From: Dipteronia dyeriana
Taxonomy: Eukaryota > Streptophyta > Magnoliopsida > Sapindales > Sapindaceae
Length of the DNA: 64,000 nt
Direction: 5' to 3'
Assembly: GCA_032871835.1 (NCBI GenBank)
Contig: CM065299.1
Location: 82,775,652-82,839,651, forward strand
The notes under the pieces are model-generated. The model saw nothing but the letters and a program-made list of their open reading frames with translations, was not told where the DNA came from and ran no database searches. Of this stretch, positions 1-10,760 are shown one piece after another (positions within the stretch are counted from its first letter, which is position 1; every line of letters starts with the position of its first letter). The translations under genes and the position numbers were made by a program.

Positions 1-1500
1 ATCTCCTCTCCACTTGAATGGGGCCATTCATCGCCCTAGCGAGCTACCTTAGTCCCGATCTACCTATCTGGTTAGTCTCCTCAACAGTAGCAACTCCTTC
101 CTCCTTAGTCACATTGCTTGGTTGAAGGACGGGTCATCATCCTCTAACGCCGCTACTTCGGAGCCAGCTTCCACCACTTTGGTCGGATCAGCTTCAATCA
201 GCCTTGACCTCCATCTCTTCAGTTAGATCAATCGAAATCTCTTCTACCTCTCTTACATCTCCTACCTTGGGGACTTTGAGATAAGTTCTACCCTAGTATG
301 GCCTGGCATGAATGTGGAGATGGACAACATGTTCTCCTCATCATCAGTGCACCTTGTGGCTCGAGATGGACCGGCTTTAGTGAGAGTGGACCCAATAAAC
401 TCTCAGCTCTCTCCATGATCTCTTTCAGAGCGGTTCTTACAAGGCATGGAGCATGGATTCGAGTCTCTCTATATCATATGCACACTGTATCTGCTCTCTG
501 TTTTACCTGTATCTTAGTTGTGATTACCTCAGCTCTGGTCATGGCTTTGCTCAAGACAAGCGTTCCCCTCATTATCTTGATCATCTCCTCATTGGTCTGC
601 TCAAGCTCGACTTTAGCAGCAACAACCTGCTCCTAAAAAGCATCATATCGGTGGCTTTGCTCCATTCATATCGGGCCATTCAGCGCCCTAGCAAGCCACC
701 AAAATCCTGGTTCATTCGAGATAAGCTTCCTATATTCAGTAAGGCCTCTTACGTGCTTGAGTAAGCCTCTGGAGCAATAACAGCATCACTGCAAGTCTTG
801 CAGCCTCCTTGTATCTAGTACCAGACCGGTAGCTCCACTCCATTTGTACTGGGCCATTCATTGCCCTAGCGAGCTACCGTGGTCCCGATCCACATCTCAG
901 GTTAGTTTCATCGATGGTGGCAACTCCTTCCTCCCTGGTTCTACTACTTGGGTAGAGGTAAAACCATCATCCTCTAGCACTACTACCTCGAAGCCAGCTC
1001 TACCAACTTGGTTGTGTCAGCCTGAATCAGCTCGTTCCATTATCTCTTCAACTAGATTGATCGAGACCTCTTCCATCATTATGGCTTCAGTATGGACCTA
1101 CCCTTCCTTGATAAGGTCAATCTAGATTTTTACCTCCTTGACAAATTCAAACGGACAGATACATAGGTTTGAAGCTCTACCTACATCCCTAACCTCTGCA
1201 GCAACCTACATTTGCCATACCAGTTTAGACCTCCATTTTCTTGGAAGGATCAAACTGGACCTCTACTTTGGATGATTTTGATGGAGAGGTAGGCAGGCTT
1301 GGAGCCCCCTATGCATCTACAACAGCAGGGGACTTCAAGGTAGTTCCTACCCCAACACAACTAGATATGAAACCAGAATTGGGAACCAAGTCCTCCTTAT
1401 CATCTACTCACCCATCATCTCAAGAAGGTTCGGCTTCAGTCGGAGCGGACCTAGGTAATTCTCAGCTTTCTCTGTGATCTACTCAAGGTATCCATCCTCC
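1..1500 (-). pseudogene. Decayed antisense accessory ORF of Tat-type element C1 (left part)
   Basis: Read on the minus strand, this stretch gives broken coiled-coil-like protein sequence with many stops, resembling the C-terminal half of the antisense gene of elements A and B. A short module reading GSLGR-stop-MAQY-W recurs near 10-40, 660-700 and 840-890, and again near 4180-4210. A second module (430-640) recurs at 3600-3790. The region has therefore undergone internal duplication. It belongs to an element whose 5' part lies left of the window and whose 3' LTR is at 7148. No open frame long enough to be functional remains; + strand frames here are shadows. Family assignment is inferred from position and from the similar, clearer sequence at 3880-4260. 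Confidence 0.45.
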
Positions 1501-1565
1501 AATGATGATCAGGTCAGAGGGAAAAAGTGAAAATACAATCACGGTTAAATGCTCAAGGCTAACCT

Positions 1566-1611
1566 AGAGGGAGGGAGGGAGGGAGGGAGGGGGGGGGGGG
1601 GGGGGGGGGGT
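1566..1611. repeat. G-rich simple repeat (GGGA)n then G-tract
   Basis: A GGGA repeat runs into an uninterrupted G tract of more than 20 bases directly beside the copia-like LTR at 1612. Read on the minus strand it would be the C-rich start of the region following that LTR. A tract this long is also a likely assembly or sequencing weak spot. Confidence 0.8.
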
Positions 1612-3470
1612 TGAATAGGTTAGACACCTTTTTCGACTCCCTTAGAAACAAACAAAAGTTTGTCCCTCTAGATTGCTTGTATCACAATATATATATTAAT
1701 TAAAGACAATTAATTAATATATAAACACAAGTAAAGTGTGATACAAACAAGTAATTGTAACACATACACAATCTATATTATAGAAAAGAAGTCAACATAT
1801 ATAGAGAGTTCTATCCACAATACAAATATTAGAGAGATATGGACAGAAAAAAGTTGACACAAGATATAACATGGTAAACCTCCGAAGAGGACACCAAAAA
1901 CATGCTAAAATCATATGACAGTGTCAATTAGATTTAAGCTAAAGTTCTAGAGCATATTCATAATCATAGATTCATCAAAACACATGAATAGCTCAAAAGA
2001 ACATAAGCACATGTATTATGTGAGAAATTCGGCCAAGAGAGCCTAATACATGTGAGGAACTATTTTTCTCAAAATCAATCAATCAAAGATCATCAAATAG
2101 TCCTAGAATCAAAGCTAGCACAATACAATCCCAAACATGTGATAACATAGGCAAAATCAAAACCTAACTCAACATGTATGATTTCAATTGAAACTCAATA
2201 TAGCTTTAAAAGAGTTCAAAACTTAAATCAAAACACTCACAATATACAAATATATGTAGAAGAAGAAAACCCAAGGCAATTGACCAAGTTTTAAAAGAAA
2301 ACTTTGAGAGAAAATCAATACCTTAGTTGATTTAGGTGCAGTCCCATTTTTGTATGATTAGACACCAAAAACAGCAGCAAAATTAACTCAAACTTTCAGA
2401 GAAAAGATAGATGATGAATAGATGAACACTCTCAACTTCGAATCACTCAAATCAGAGTTCAAATGAAGAAGTTATGATGTTTGGAAGGTGAGAAAATTTA
2501 GAGAGAAAATTTCTACACACTTGATTTGAATTTCTTCTTAGAATGAAATGTGAGAGGGAAAGGGATTATAAAGGAGAGAGATAAGAATGAAAGATGAAAA
2601 GACCAAACTACCCTTAAGAGCCCAAGAATTATTGCTGCCCAAGATGGCACATGGGCATCTCGGGGCAGCAAGCATTCTGTCCCGAGATGGCCACGCGCCA
2701 TCTCGGGAAAGATTGCTTGGATGCATATCTTTTCCTCTCGTGCTCCCTTCGCGTTCTTCAACCGTTCTCTGGCCTCAAAACTTGGAATTTGAATCAGTTT
2801 GTGTATTACGAACCGTAACTCTCACACTGACATGGACATATAAGATACTTAACCCAAAAAATAATAATTTGACTCGATATACTAAGACGAAGACAATGTA
2901 TGAAACATGAGTTGAAAGTGTAGTATCTTTTGACTTAGAACTTGAAATGAGTAACCGAAATGACCGGAACTCAATCAAGAATCATTTAAGACTAAATTCA
3001 AGTTCAATATCCATGTTATACAAACATATACACACACAAACACAATTCACACTAGAATGCAAATTACATAGAGATAGTTTCCAATCATGCATATTCTAAA
3101 ACATGTTATTTCCAAACCAAAGCATGAGCATTCATCTTAAAGTGTGTGAATGTGTTATACATGGTGCACAATGATGCAGGGACACATATGAATGAATTGT
3201 ATGTGTGTGCCTAAGATGGTGCACAACTATATAGGGACACAAATGTATGATATGTATATGTGTGCCTAAGCCTTGTAAGAGAAAGATAAGGTCATAGTAT
3301 ACCTTTGTAGAACCATATTGCATCCTTTCTCTTGAAGACTTAGAACTTGCTTTGACTTGTTGAATCTTCTTCCTTGAAGCTTAAATCATCATGAATCTAA
3401 ACAACTAAATCATTACAAGTAAGCATCATTTTGATATGAAATTAATGCCAACACAAACTAAAACCTAACA
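1612..3470 (-). mobile_element. Copia/SIRE-like LTR (solo or truncated), minus orientation
   Basis: On the minus strand the block starts TGTTAGG near 3470 and ends CCTATTCA near 1612, followed by a long C tract. The start, with its TTGGCATTAATTTC text, resembles LTR starts of SIRE/Maximus-type copia elements as I remember them. The block is AT-rich and non-coding and interrupts the antisense ORF remnants on both sides. No convincing 5-bp duplication was found, so a solo LTR cannot be told from a truncated element. A short dyad at 2640-2710 (CCCGAGATGG / CCATCTCGGG) lies inside. Minus-strand frames at 2513-2761 and 3132-3323 have no recognisable product. Confidence 0.4.
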
Positions 3471-4224
3471 AGAAGAGCTCGAGCTACCTAACAAGCAACA
3501 CAGAAGCGTTCTTCAACAAATGAAGCACCCACATTGGCTTCCAAGGCAGCCACGCTGCCATGCAGAGTTTAAACCACTCCCTCAACAGTTCACCTCCTCC
3601 TTCATAGCAATCCTCACATGGCACGATGCATGGACCCGAGTCTCTCCAGATCATATGCATGTTGGATCCACTCCCGGGTTACCTGCACATTAGCCATTGT
3701 TGCCTCAATTCTGGCCATGTCTTTATTCAAAACAACTGTACCCCTCACTACCGTGGTCAACTCTTCCTTCTTTTGGTTTGACATCACCTAAGAGAGTAGT
3801 TTTCTCCATCCAAAACATTTACTTCTGGATCAACCGGGGCTCATCTGCCATATAAAGAACCACTTCAGCTGTGGTTTTTATTTAAGGGAGAAGCTCCGTC
3901 TTCGGATTGATCATCTACTGCACCATGGGATTTTGAGCCCGGGTCTTCTTCAGAAACCCAAGACTTGCCAGCTACGATGGGAACATACATAACCATCTCA
4001 GCAACTTTCTTCTTAATCCCCTCCCTTTTCAGTCCATCAATGACTCTTAACTCAAAGGGGGGAAGTAGAGCCAGCTCTACCTAGAAGGTTGTGAAGAAGT
4101 AACCATCTTCATTGGCTTGCACGAGCTCGACCTTAGCAAACACCAGCTTGCTCTCGAAGATTATCATACCGATGGCGGCTCTCCATTTGTACTGGGCCAT
4201 CCAATGCTCTAGTGAGCCATCGAG
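3471..4224 (-). pseudogene. Antisense accessory ORF remnant of element C1, C-terminal part
   Basis: Minus-strand reading from about 4260 to 3880 gives a coiled-coil tail followed by AKVELVQANEDGYFFTTF, a stop, then LPPFELRVIDGLKREGIKKK. This parallels the element B segment with AEVDASFNEGYFYVSYQ followed by PFDLSIIAKWNRKEIL, so the two are the same protein region. The remnant carries stops and frameshifts. It is duplicated relative to the 1-1500 block and continues beyond the hAT MITE inserted at 4233. In A and B the antisense gene lies between the tandem array and the 3' LTR; here it lies before the array, so the order in C1 is rearranged. Confidence 0.5.
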
Positions 4225-4841
4225 GTCTCGATTAGGGATGGCAATTTGACTCGCACCAGTGGGCACTCGCCCGAACCCGACCCTGTAGGGTCGGGTGTGG
4301 ATGGTGAATTTCTAACCCACGGACCCGTGAACCCGTTTAATGAAAAACCCAATGGGTTCGCAGGCGGGTGCGGGTTGAATAAACAAACCCGCGGGTTGGA
4401 CCTGCGAACCCTTATAAATAAAATACTTATATATAAATATACATAGACATTTGAATTATTTTTGGTCGTTTTATTTTTATGGTTATTATTATTTTGTAAT
4501 GTATAAAGTAGGGAATTATAAATGGAAATTTAATTCAATTAAGTATGAAATTGGTGATGACATGAGGAAATTTATAAATGGCAAATCGCGGGTTCACGGA
4601 TTCATGGATTGCGGGTTTGTGGGTATCCCGCGGGTGAAGCATCCACCCGTGAACCCACCTTGTTTCGCGGGTTCGATGAGGGTATGGGTGCAGCCATAAC
4701 CCGCGGGTTCAAACCCGCCCGTGAACCCGCTTACATACGCGGGTTCGAGGGAGGGCGTGGGTGAGGAAAATTTTCACGGGTGAGGGTTTGGATTTTACAA
4801 AACCCACTCGAACCCGACCCACTGCCATCCCTAGTCTCGAT
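4225..4841. mobile_element. hAT-type MITE with 8-bp TSD
   Basis: The element spans 4233-4833 (601 bp). It begins TAGGGATGGCA and ends TGCCATCCCTA, a perfect 11-bp terminal inverted repeat of the common plant hAT type. It is flanked by an exact 8-bp target-site duplication GTCTCGAT at 4225-4232 and 4834-4841. Subterminal regions carry many copies of ACCCG/CGGGT on both strands, typical of hAT subterminal motifs. The centre is AT-rich. Nothing codes for a transposase, so mobilisation would need a partner in trans. Removing it rejoins the antisense ORF remnant, showing that it inserted into element C1. Confidence 0.9.
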
Positions 4842-5230
4842 CCGTTCGGGGAGCACCCAAAGGTCCTGATTCGTTCACAGTGGGGTCTCGAGCTCCATTA
4901 CGATTGTTGAAAACTCTTATCTACCCCAAGTGGACTTCCAAACCGGTTACATCAGTTAGGGACTAGAAGCTCAATATTTTCTCAATACTCCAGTGAGAGG
5001 GGCGATGACCCCAGTGTGAGACCATTTCTCATAGTTTGCAATAAAAAGCGTCTTTTGCGAAGAGCCATTCTACTATCTACATTCATAATGCAGATCATCT
5101 CAAAATATTCTGCTCGTGAAAAAGTTCCTAGAGCGAGACTGGTTATCAACCGATACCACCATGCATTGATACAACTTCGTATCGGCTCGGCATAAGTTTG
5201 TATCTCCTTCGATTTCATTATCCGTACTAG
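4842..5230. other. Element C1 interior, no recognisable gene
   Basis: The first ~60 bases continue the antisense ORF remnant interrupted by the MITE. The rest is low-complexity retrotransposon interior leading into the tandem array. Minus-strand frames at 4982-5218 and 5100-5315 have no recognisable product. Confidence 0.5.
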
Positions 5231-6660
5231 ATCTCATGTGATCGCCTTGACTAGGAGAGCTAGATAGCCCTTTTAATGCCCTAGACTGGATTACTCCCTT
5301 TAGGAGGATCACCATAGTATTTCGACAGTGATCTCCTCAAGACCAGAGACTGGTCAGGGAAGCCCCCTCACTACCTCTAATGCCTCGGCTGGGCACCACC
5401 CGCCGCCAAGAAGAGTCTGAGTGTAAGAGCATAATTACCATCCAGATCTCGAGACCAGGGATTAATCGAGGAAGCCCCCTCATCAACCCTGATGCCTTGG
5501 TCGGGTGACCTCCCCCAAGAAGGATCTGAGTGTAAGTGCATAATTTCCATCCAGATCAAAATACTAGGATATAGCTAGATAGCACTCATGATGCCTTGGT
5601 CAGGCACCACCCTCAATCGAGAAGGTTCTGAGTGTAAGAGCATAGTTGCCATCCAGATCCAGAGACCAGGGATTGATCCCTGATGCCTTGGTTGGGTGAC
5701 CTCCCCCAAGAAGGATCCGAGTGTAAGTGTATAGTTGCCATCCGGATCAAAATACCAGGATATAGCTAGACAGCACTTCTGATGCCTTGGTCAGGCTACG
5801 ACCCCCTAAAAGGGTCTGAGTGTAAGAGCAAAGTTGCCATCCGGATCAAAATACCAGGATATAGCTAGATAGGGCTCTAGATGCCTTGGTCGAGCTATGA
5901 CCCCCAAGAAGAATCTGAGTGTAAGAGCATAGTTTCCATTCAGAAAATAGCTAGATAGCGCTACTGATGCCTTGGTCGGGCTACGACCTCCAAGAAGGGT
6001 CTGAGTGTAAGAGCATAGTTGCCATCTGGATCAAAATATCAGGATATAGCTAGATAGCGCTCCTAATGCCTTAGTCGGGCACCACCCCCCGTTGAGAAGG
6101 TTCTGAGTGTAAGAGCATAGTTACCATCTAGATCCCGAGGCTAGAGAATAACCGGGAAAGCCCTCTCATCACCCCTAATGCCTTAGTCGGGTGACCTCCC
6201 CCAAGAAGGATCCGAGTGTAAGTGTATAATTGCCATCAGATCAAAATACCAGAATATAGATAGATAGCACTCCTGATGCCTTGGTCAGACTACGACCCCC
6301 AAGAAGGGTCTGAGTGTAAGAGCATAGTTGCCATCCGGATCAAAACACCAAGATATAGCTAGATAGCCCTCTTGATGCCTTGGACTGGATCAATCCCTCA
6401 AGAGGAACACCATGGTATTTCGACAATGATCGCCTCGAGACCAGGAAATAGCTAGATAGCACTCCTGATGCTTTTGTTAGGCTACCATGCCTAGGAGGGA
6501 TCTGAGTATAAGTGCATTGTTGCCATCTGGATCCCAAGACCAGGGTAGCTAGCATTCCGAATGCCTTGGTCGGGTGACCTCCCCTAAGAAGGATCTGAGC
6601 GTAAGAGCATAGTTGCCTGCTAGATCACGAGACTTGAACAACCATAAGGTCATCCTGTTG
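5230..6660. repeat. Degenerate ~100-bp tandem array in the C1 3' region
   Basis: The motif GATGCCTTGGTCGGGCTA and the phrase GAGTGTAAGAGCATAGTTGC recur about a dozen times, with CCAGGAAATAGCTAGATAGC between them. The same unit forms shorter arrays in element A (16755-17175) and element B (30871-31400). Units vary in length, and some alternate two subtypes ending GGGCACCACCC or GGGTGACCTCCC. Short minus-strand frames here are by-products of the repeat. Confidence 0.85.
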
Positions 6661-7147
6661 CCATGGCTGGGCCAACCCCGTCAGGAAAGGTCTGGGTGGC
6701 ATAGTTGCATACCAATTCAAGGAACAGAAATTTCAGGCTCTCAGATTAGCCACTAGAGCTTCATCCGACATGATCAAGTAATAAGGTTTGTGACCTTTCT
6801 CACTTACCAAATTTTACACTGACTAGAGCGTCAGAAATTCCACAAAGGGAATATCCCTTCTGTGGTCCGCCATCGCTCATTTATTTTACAGGTACGCCGA
6901 ATGCACCTATGCTTTGCCTATGTATAAGAACCTGGTGAGAAAGTGGTCTTAGTTGCCTACCAGGATCTTCTTCGCCAAATGTACCAAGACTCCTAAAACA
7001 GGAATGACTAGTACACCGGTTCGCTAAGCCAAGCACTGTGAGCGATCATGGTTACAAGTACGAAGCGACAAGCAAAATTCTTCATGTAATACAAGATTCT
7101 GACTCCAACCCCAACTACATACCGGTGTTCAAATCAGAGGGAACTTC
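6661..7147 (+). other. C1 region leading to polypurine tract
   Basis: Non-coding retrotransposon 3' region. It ends with a purine-rich run, CAGAGGGAACTTC, immediately before the LTR start at 7148. Elements A and B carry CAGAGGGGACTTC at the same place (19858-19870 and 34799-34811). This is the candidate polypurine tract for plus-strand priming. Confidence 0.6.
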
Positions 7148-7689
7148 TGTTGATAGCAAAATTTGGCTAGGGACCAAAGAAGAATTTTCCACCTTCCAGC
7201 CTTCAGGCAGGGGTCCAAATGCGGGGACTACGTAGTGAGGTATCGAGGTCCTCTAGGTCGAGGTACCTTATGACACCGCTGAAGCATGGCGAGGCACACC
7301 TTCTCAAACACCTTGTATGCATTCAGGCTCTCCAATTAAAGCCCGCTACCCCGCCAGGAATCCTGCATAATTAGGTCGAGCTCCATGTTAAAGCTCGGCG
7401 TAGCTAAACCAACTCTCAACTATAAGGTTGGAACCCTATGGGATATTTCGCCTCTAGAATTGTTAGCACAAGCTTCATCGGAAGACCAACAAGATCGATC
7501 TAGCTCCATGACAATCGAGAGGCTCTAGGGACCCCGTCAGTATACTGGAACCTAGGGTACCTCACCCTCAAGAAATATCAAGCGTCACCTTAGGTAACCT
7601 CCATGAAGTACCTCTCTAAAGTGATATATGAAACCAGAGCTCTCCTTCAAACAACTTATGAAGAAAAGGTTGACCTTCATGGCACTAAC

Positions 7690-7860
7690 GATACCATTAA
7701 TGAGGTCAAACCGTATTAATGGAGGTAATCAACCCTATTAATGAGGTCAAACCGTATTAATGAAGGTAGTCAACCCTATTAATGAGGTCAAACCGTATTT
7801 ATTAAGGTAGTCAACCGTATTAATGGAGGTAGTCAACCCTATTAATGACATGATCAACGC
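7690..7860. repeat. ~43-bp minisatellite inside the C1 LTR
   Basis: About three to four degenerate copies of TGAGGTCAAACCGTATTAAT followed by a GGAGGTAGTCAACCCTATTAA-type half-unit. The C2 LTR has a similar array at 21958-22125 with different copy arrangement. Confidence 0.75.
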
Positions 7861-8150
7861 CATTAATAAGAGAATATTCAACTCTTTAATGGCCACCATT
7901 AGTAAAAGAGTCCAAAGAGGAAACAAATACCTTTACCTCCAAGATATCCTCAACAACCAATTATTGGGGGGCAACTACAACAGAAAATCTCGCCTATCAA
8001 GGAAGGAAGAGTTCGAAGGGGAAGCAAACACATCTTCTCCAAGATATTTGCTACAAGCCGATCAACTACATTAAATGAAGAATCATATTCAATATGGAAA
8101 AGAAGACCAATTCAAGAGTCATGCACTTGCACGCCAAGGTAGTCACCATG

Positions 8151-8158
8151 TATAAATA
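8151..8158 (+). promoter_or_regulatory. TATA box of the C1 LTR
   Basis: TATAAATA in the context CACCATG-TATAAATA-CACC. It is conserved in the C2 LTR at 22417-22424 and is the expected core promoter for the retrotransposon RNA. Confidence 0.6.
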
Positions 8159-9116
8159 CACCTGTAAACTCATCTCATAGAAGGGATCTAATATCTTCGA
8201 AGATACATGCTTCGTTTAAAGTTCTCTCTAGATCGTCATTATACGTTTACCTTTACCAAGAATATATTGGTATCGGTTAACACTCGATCATTGTTGTAAG
8301 CTCTCCGAATCACCATGATGGTATTATTTCTCCATTGTTGTAAGGGTATTCCTCCTTCCATTGGATACTGCCTTGGGGTTTTTCAGCATGTGATAATTCG
8401 TGATGCTTTTTCCCCCTTGGTCAGTCCACCTCTCTCTACAAAAGACTTGTGTTTTTTCTATTATCTACTGTATTATGCATGTGTGTGTGTGGGCTAGGTA
8501 CCAATCCCATTGGTCCTAGCTCTCTAATCCTTCTTATATGAGATCGAAAAACTACAATGAATATCTAGGGAACCGGATCTAGATTTCTACCTCGCTGGAC
8601 CTAGCGCCTTTATCTTCTCATCTACATGCCAAAGTCGCACATCAAGATGAGGGGAAACCACCCAGACCAGCTTGAAGGGAGTTGATGAGCTCTCATGCAT
8701 CCTTTATATGGAAGAAATCGACCTTTCCAGCACTGGAGCTAGATAAGCCTCCCTCTTTACTTGCTATCTAGATCGGGGAACTACAGGAAGTAATCGGGCT
8801 CCAGAATAGGGTTCTGGGAACCAGAACGAGCTCCTACCCCAACCGAGGGCTAGGACCAGGGAACAGGGATAAGGATCAGCCCCTTCACTCCAATACGGAA
8901 ACCTCAAGCTCCCCGTGTCTCCTCTTCAGCATGAAGCCCGACGGGCAAGATTTCTCGTCTCCTACCTGCTACATCATCCTCCTTACCGCTTCATTCTCCA
9001 TATTCATACGAGATCTCTCTAAGGTACAAGGTACCAACCCCAACAACCATCTCCATGGTAGTGGTCTCAAGGGTGTTAGCTGTTATTCCTCACCCTAAGC
9101 AAATTTTCGGTTAACA

Positions 9117-9539
9117 ATTTATTAATTTAAAAAGTCTTTTATTTTTTTGTTAATTTTTTTTAAGTTTTATGTTCTTACCTGTATGTTTTATACATATTAT
9201 TGACCAAGATACATATATGTACATAGAAGTTGATAAATACTTACATATTAAAGGTTAACGAATGTTTGACAAATGTTAAATTATTTTTCTTGTCTCCTAA
9301 TAAAACATCAAAGATTCAACCATATGTGCACTAAAATTTCATTATAGCCTACTGATGAAGAAATTATTCAAGGGGTAATGAATACGTCTACAGATGATTT
9401 TGATCCAGATGAAAACAATGTTTTACCAATTGTTTCTCCAAAATAAGCTTTTCAAGCATTGGTACTGACATTAAATAACTTCTTGCTACAAATGAAAAAA
9501 AAAAAATACCAAATATGATGTAACATTTGTAAAAAAATT
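9117..9539 (+). pseudogene. Possible pogo/Tigger-like transposase 3' exon, left half
   Basis: AT-rich non-LTR sequence lies between the C1 LTR and element A. After an acceptor-like TTTCATTATAG at about 9345-9355 a reading frame begins PTDEEIIQGVMNTSTDDFDP, with a stop a few codons later and then ALVLTLNNFLLQ. The other half lies at 21018-21090, after element A, and reads KIKDDIELGFNTKKKQTTLH in the same frame when the duplicated AAATT is counted once. An acidic stretch, a helical ETL/NNFL segment and a basic QTT ending resemble the C-terminus of CENP-B/pogo/Tigger-type transposases as I recall them. Stops show it is dead. The family name is a tentative inference; the split frame is seen directly. 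Confidence 0.35.
9535..9539. repeat. Left target-site duplication of element A (AAATT)
   Basis: AAATT precedes the 5' LTR; the same five bases follow the 3' LTR at 21018-21022. An exact 5-bp duplication is expected for integrase-mediated insertion. Confidence 0.85.
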
Positions 9540-10685
9540 TGTTAATAGTGAAATTTGGTCAGGGGTCAAAGAGAAATTTTTCACTTTTCCACCACAAGTC
9601 GAAACCCATAATCGACAATCATGAAGCTTGGAAAGACCAAAAAGCCACCCCGCAGGAGCAGGGAAGGCTGGCTCAGCTTCAAAACTACCAGAAAACAAGC
9701 CAGACGAGATCATGATGAGCCCCAACAAGAGTACTGGAACCCGGGCTTCTCCAGGCCATCTATCTGGGAACCTCGGATCTGAGGTCGAGCTCCACAACCG
9801 CCCCATGAATGCCAGGGAAGTAGTCAGGCTCAAGAGACATTTGTGAGAAGCCCGCCAACCTTTCCAGAAGCCCGTTGTCCTTGCTGGACATAAAGGAAGA
9901 ATCACGTCTAAATCTACACTACCCCAGCTACCTCCCAGGAATGTCTACAAGAGCACCTCAAGCCCCCAAGGGTTAGGTAAAATCCATCTTAAGCTTCTAA
10001 GAACAGAGTCGGAGCAGGGATCTACCTCGCTATTTGGGGCAACAAGCAGCTGGCAGGGTGACCTCCATGAAAAACCATACCGTGATAACATACAAGATCA
10101 TTTCTAGAAGATAACCATCATTAATCCCGTATACGTGGGAACCAAGAGTTTGATTCCAAAAAGGAAACAAACTCATTCACGTTAATTGTTTTCGCTATTT
10201 ATTCGGGGTCAACCACTTTTAAATGTAGGATCCTGCCCGATAAAGAGGAAACAGATTCAAAGGATCGTGGCAGGATATCGGCAAATTCAAACCATCTTGG
10301 ACCATGTATAAATAGAACCAAGCAAGACATCCAAAGAGATAGAAAAAGATAGATAGCAACAGAGAGAAGAGAGAATGAAAAGAAGAGGGGAAGGCCTAGA
10401 TTCTGTATTCAAAACATGGCCACCTTTGTTTCCACTATTCGATAGGCATAGAGTTGCCATCACCCCACATTTTAGAGAGACTGCGAGCATATAAGAGAGT
10501 GATTTGTATTTTAAAGCAATATATTAATAATAAAAGCTCCCATTTACTGTTATTACGATCCAGCCTCTCGTCTATCTTTTAACAGGTCGGGAACCAACAG
10601 TACCGACCCTAGCCACCGCTTTCGTGGTAGTGGTCTTGAGGGTGTTAGTAGGAATTTCTCATCCTGAGCAAATTTCCTGTTAACA
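9540..10685 (+). mobile_element. 5' LTR of Tat-type element A
   Basis: 1146 bp, starting TGTTAATAGTG and ending CCTGTTAACA. It pairs with the 3' LTR at 19871-21017 (1147 bp). Differences seen by eye are mostly C/T and G/A transitions, as expected from decay of methylated cytosines. TATAAATAG lies at 10307-10315, and an AATAAA signal near 10528 precedes the LTR end. The frames at 9486-9905 (-), 9628-9846 (+) and 10287-10490 (-) are openings in LTR sequence repeated in every copy, without recognisable domains. Confidence 0.93.
10307..10315 (+). promoter_or_regulatory. TATA box of element A 5' LTR
   Basis: TATAAATAG, conserved at 20639-20647 in the 3' LTR and at 24445-24453 in the element B 5' LTR. 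It is the likely core promoter of the genomic RNA. Confidence 0.65.
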
Positions 10686-10690
10686 TTTTC

Positions 10691-10708
10691 TAGCGACGTC
10701 TGTGGAAA
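10691..10708 (+). promoter_or_regulatory. Primer-binding site of element A
   Basis: TAGCGACGTCTGTGGAAA begins five bases after the LTR. Element B has TGGCGACGTCTGTGGGAA (24843-24860) and C2 has TGGTGCCGTCTGTGGGAA (23479-23496), so the ancestral TGG start is mutated here. The primer tRNA cannot be named with confidence from memory. Confidence 0.65.
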
Positions 10709-10760
10709 ACTCTTGCACCACCACCTTTACATTAGAAAAGTTTGTTATTTTATAGTAATC

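Larger units (their letters stand above)
7148..9116 (+). mobile_element. 3' LTR of Tat-type element C1
   Basis: The LTR starts TGTTGATAGC and ends GGTTAACA, giving TGTT/AACA ends. It is 1969 bp long and closely matches the C2 LTR at 21421-23473. A polypurine tract precedes it, so it is a 3' LTR whose 5' partner lies outside the window. It has a TATA box at 8151-8158 and a minisatellite at 7690-7860. The frames at 7038-7235, 7823-8074 and 8315-8497 are chance openings in LTR sequence. Confidence 0.85.

Noticed and set aside
298..636. Plus-strand frame of 112 residues with a hydrophobic segment, looking like a secreted protein
   Set aside because: It overlaps minus-strand remnants of the antisense element gene, has no family resemblance, and its hydrophobicity comes from T-rich complement of a coiled coil.
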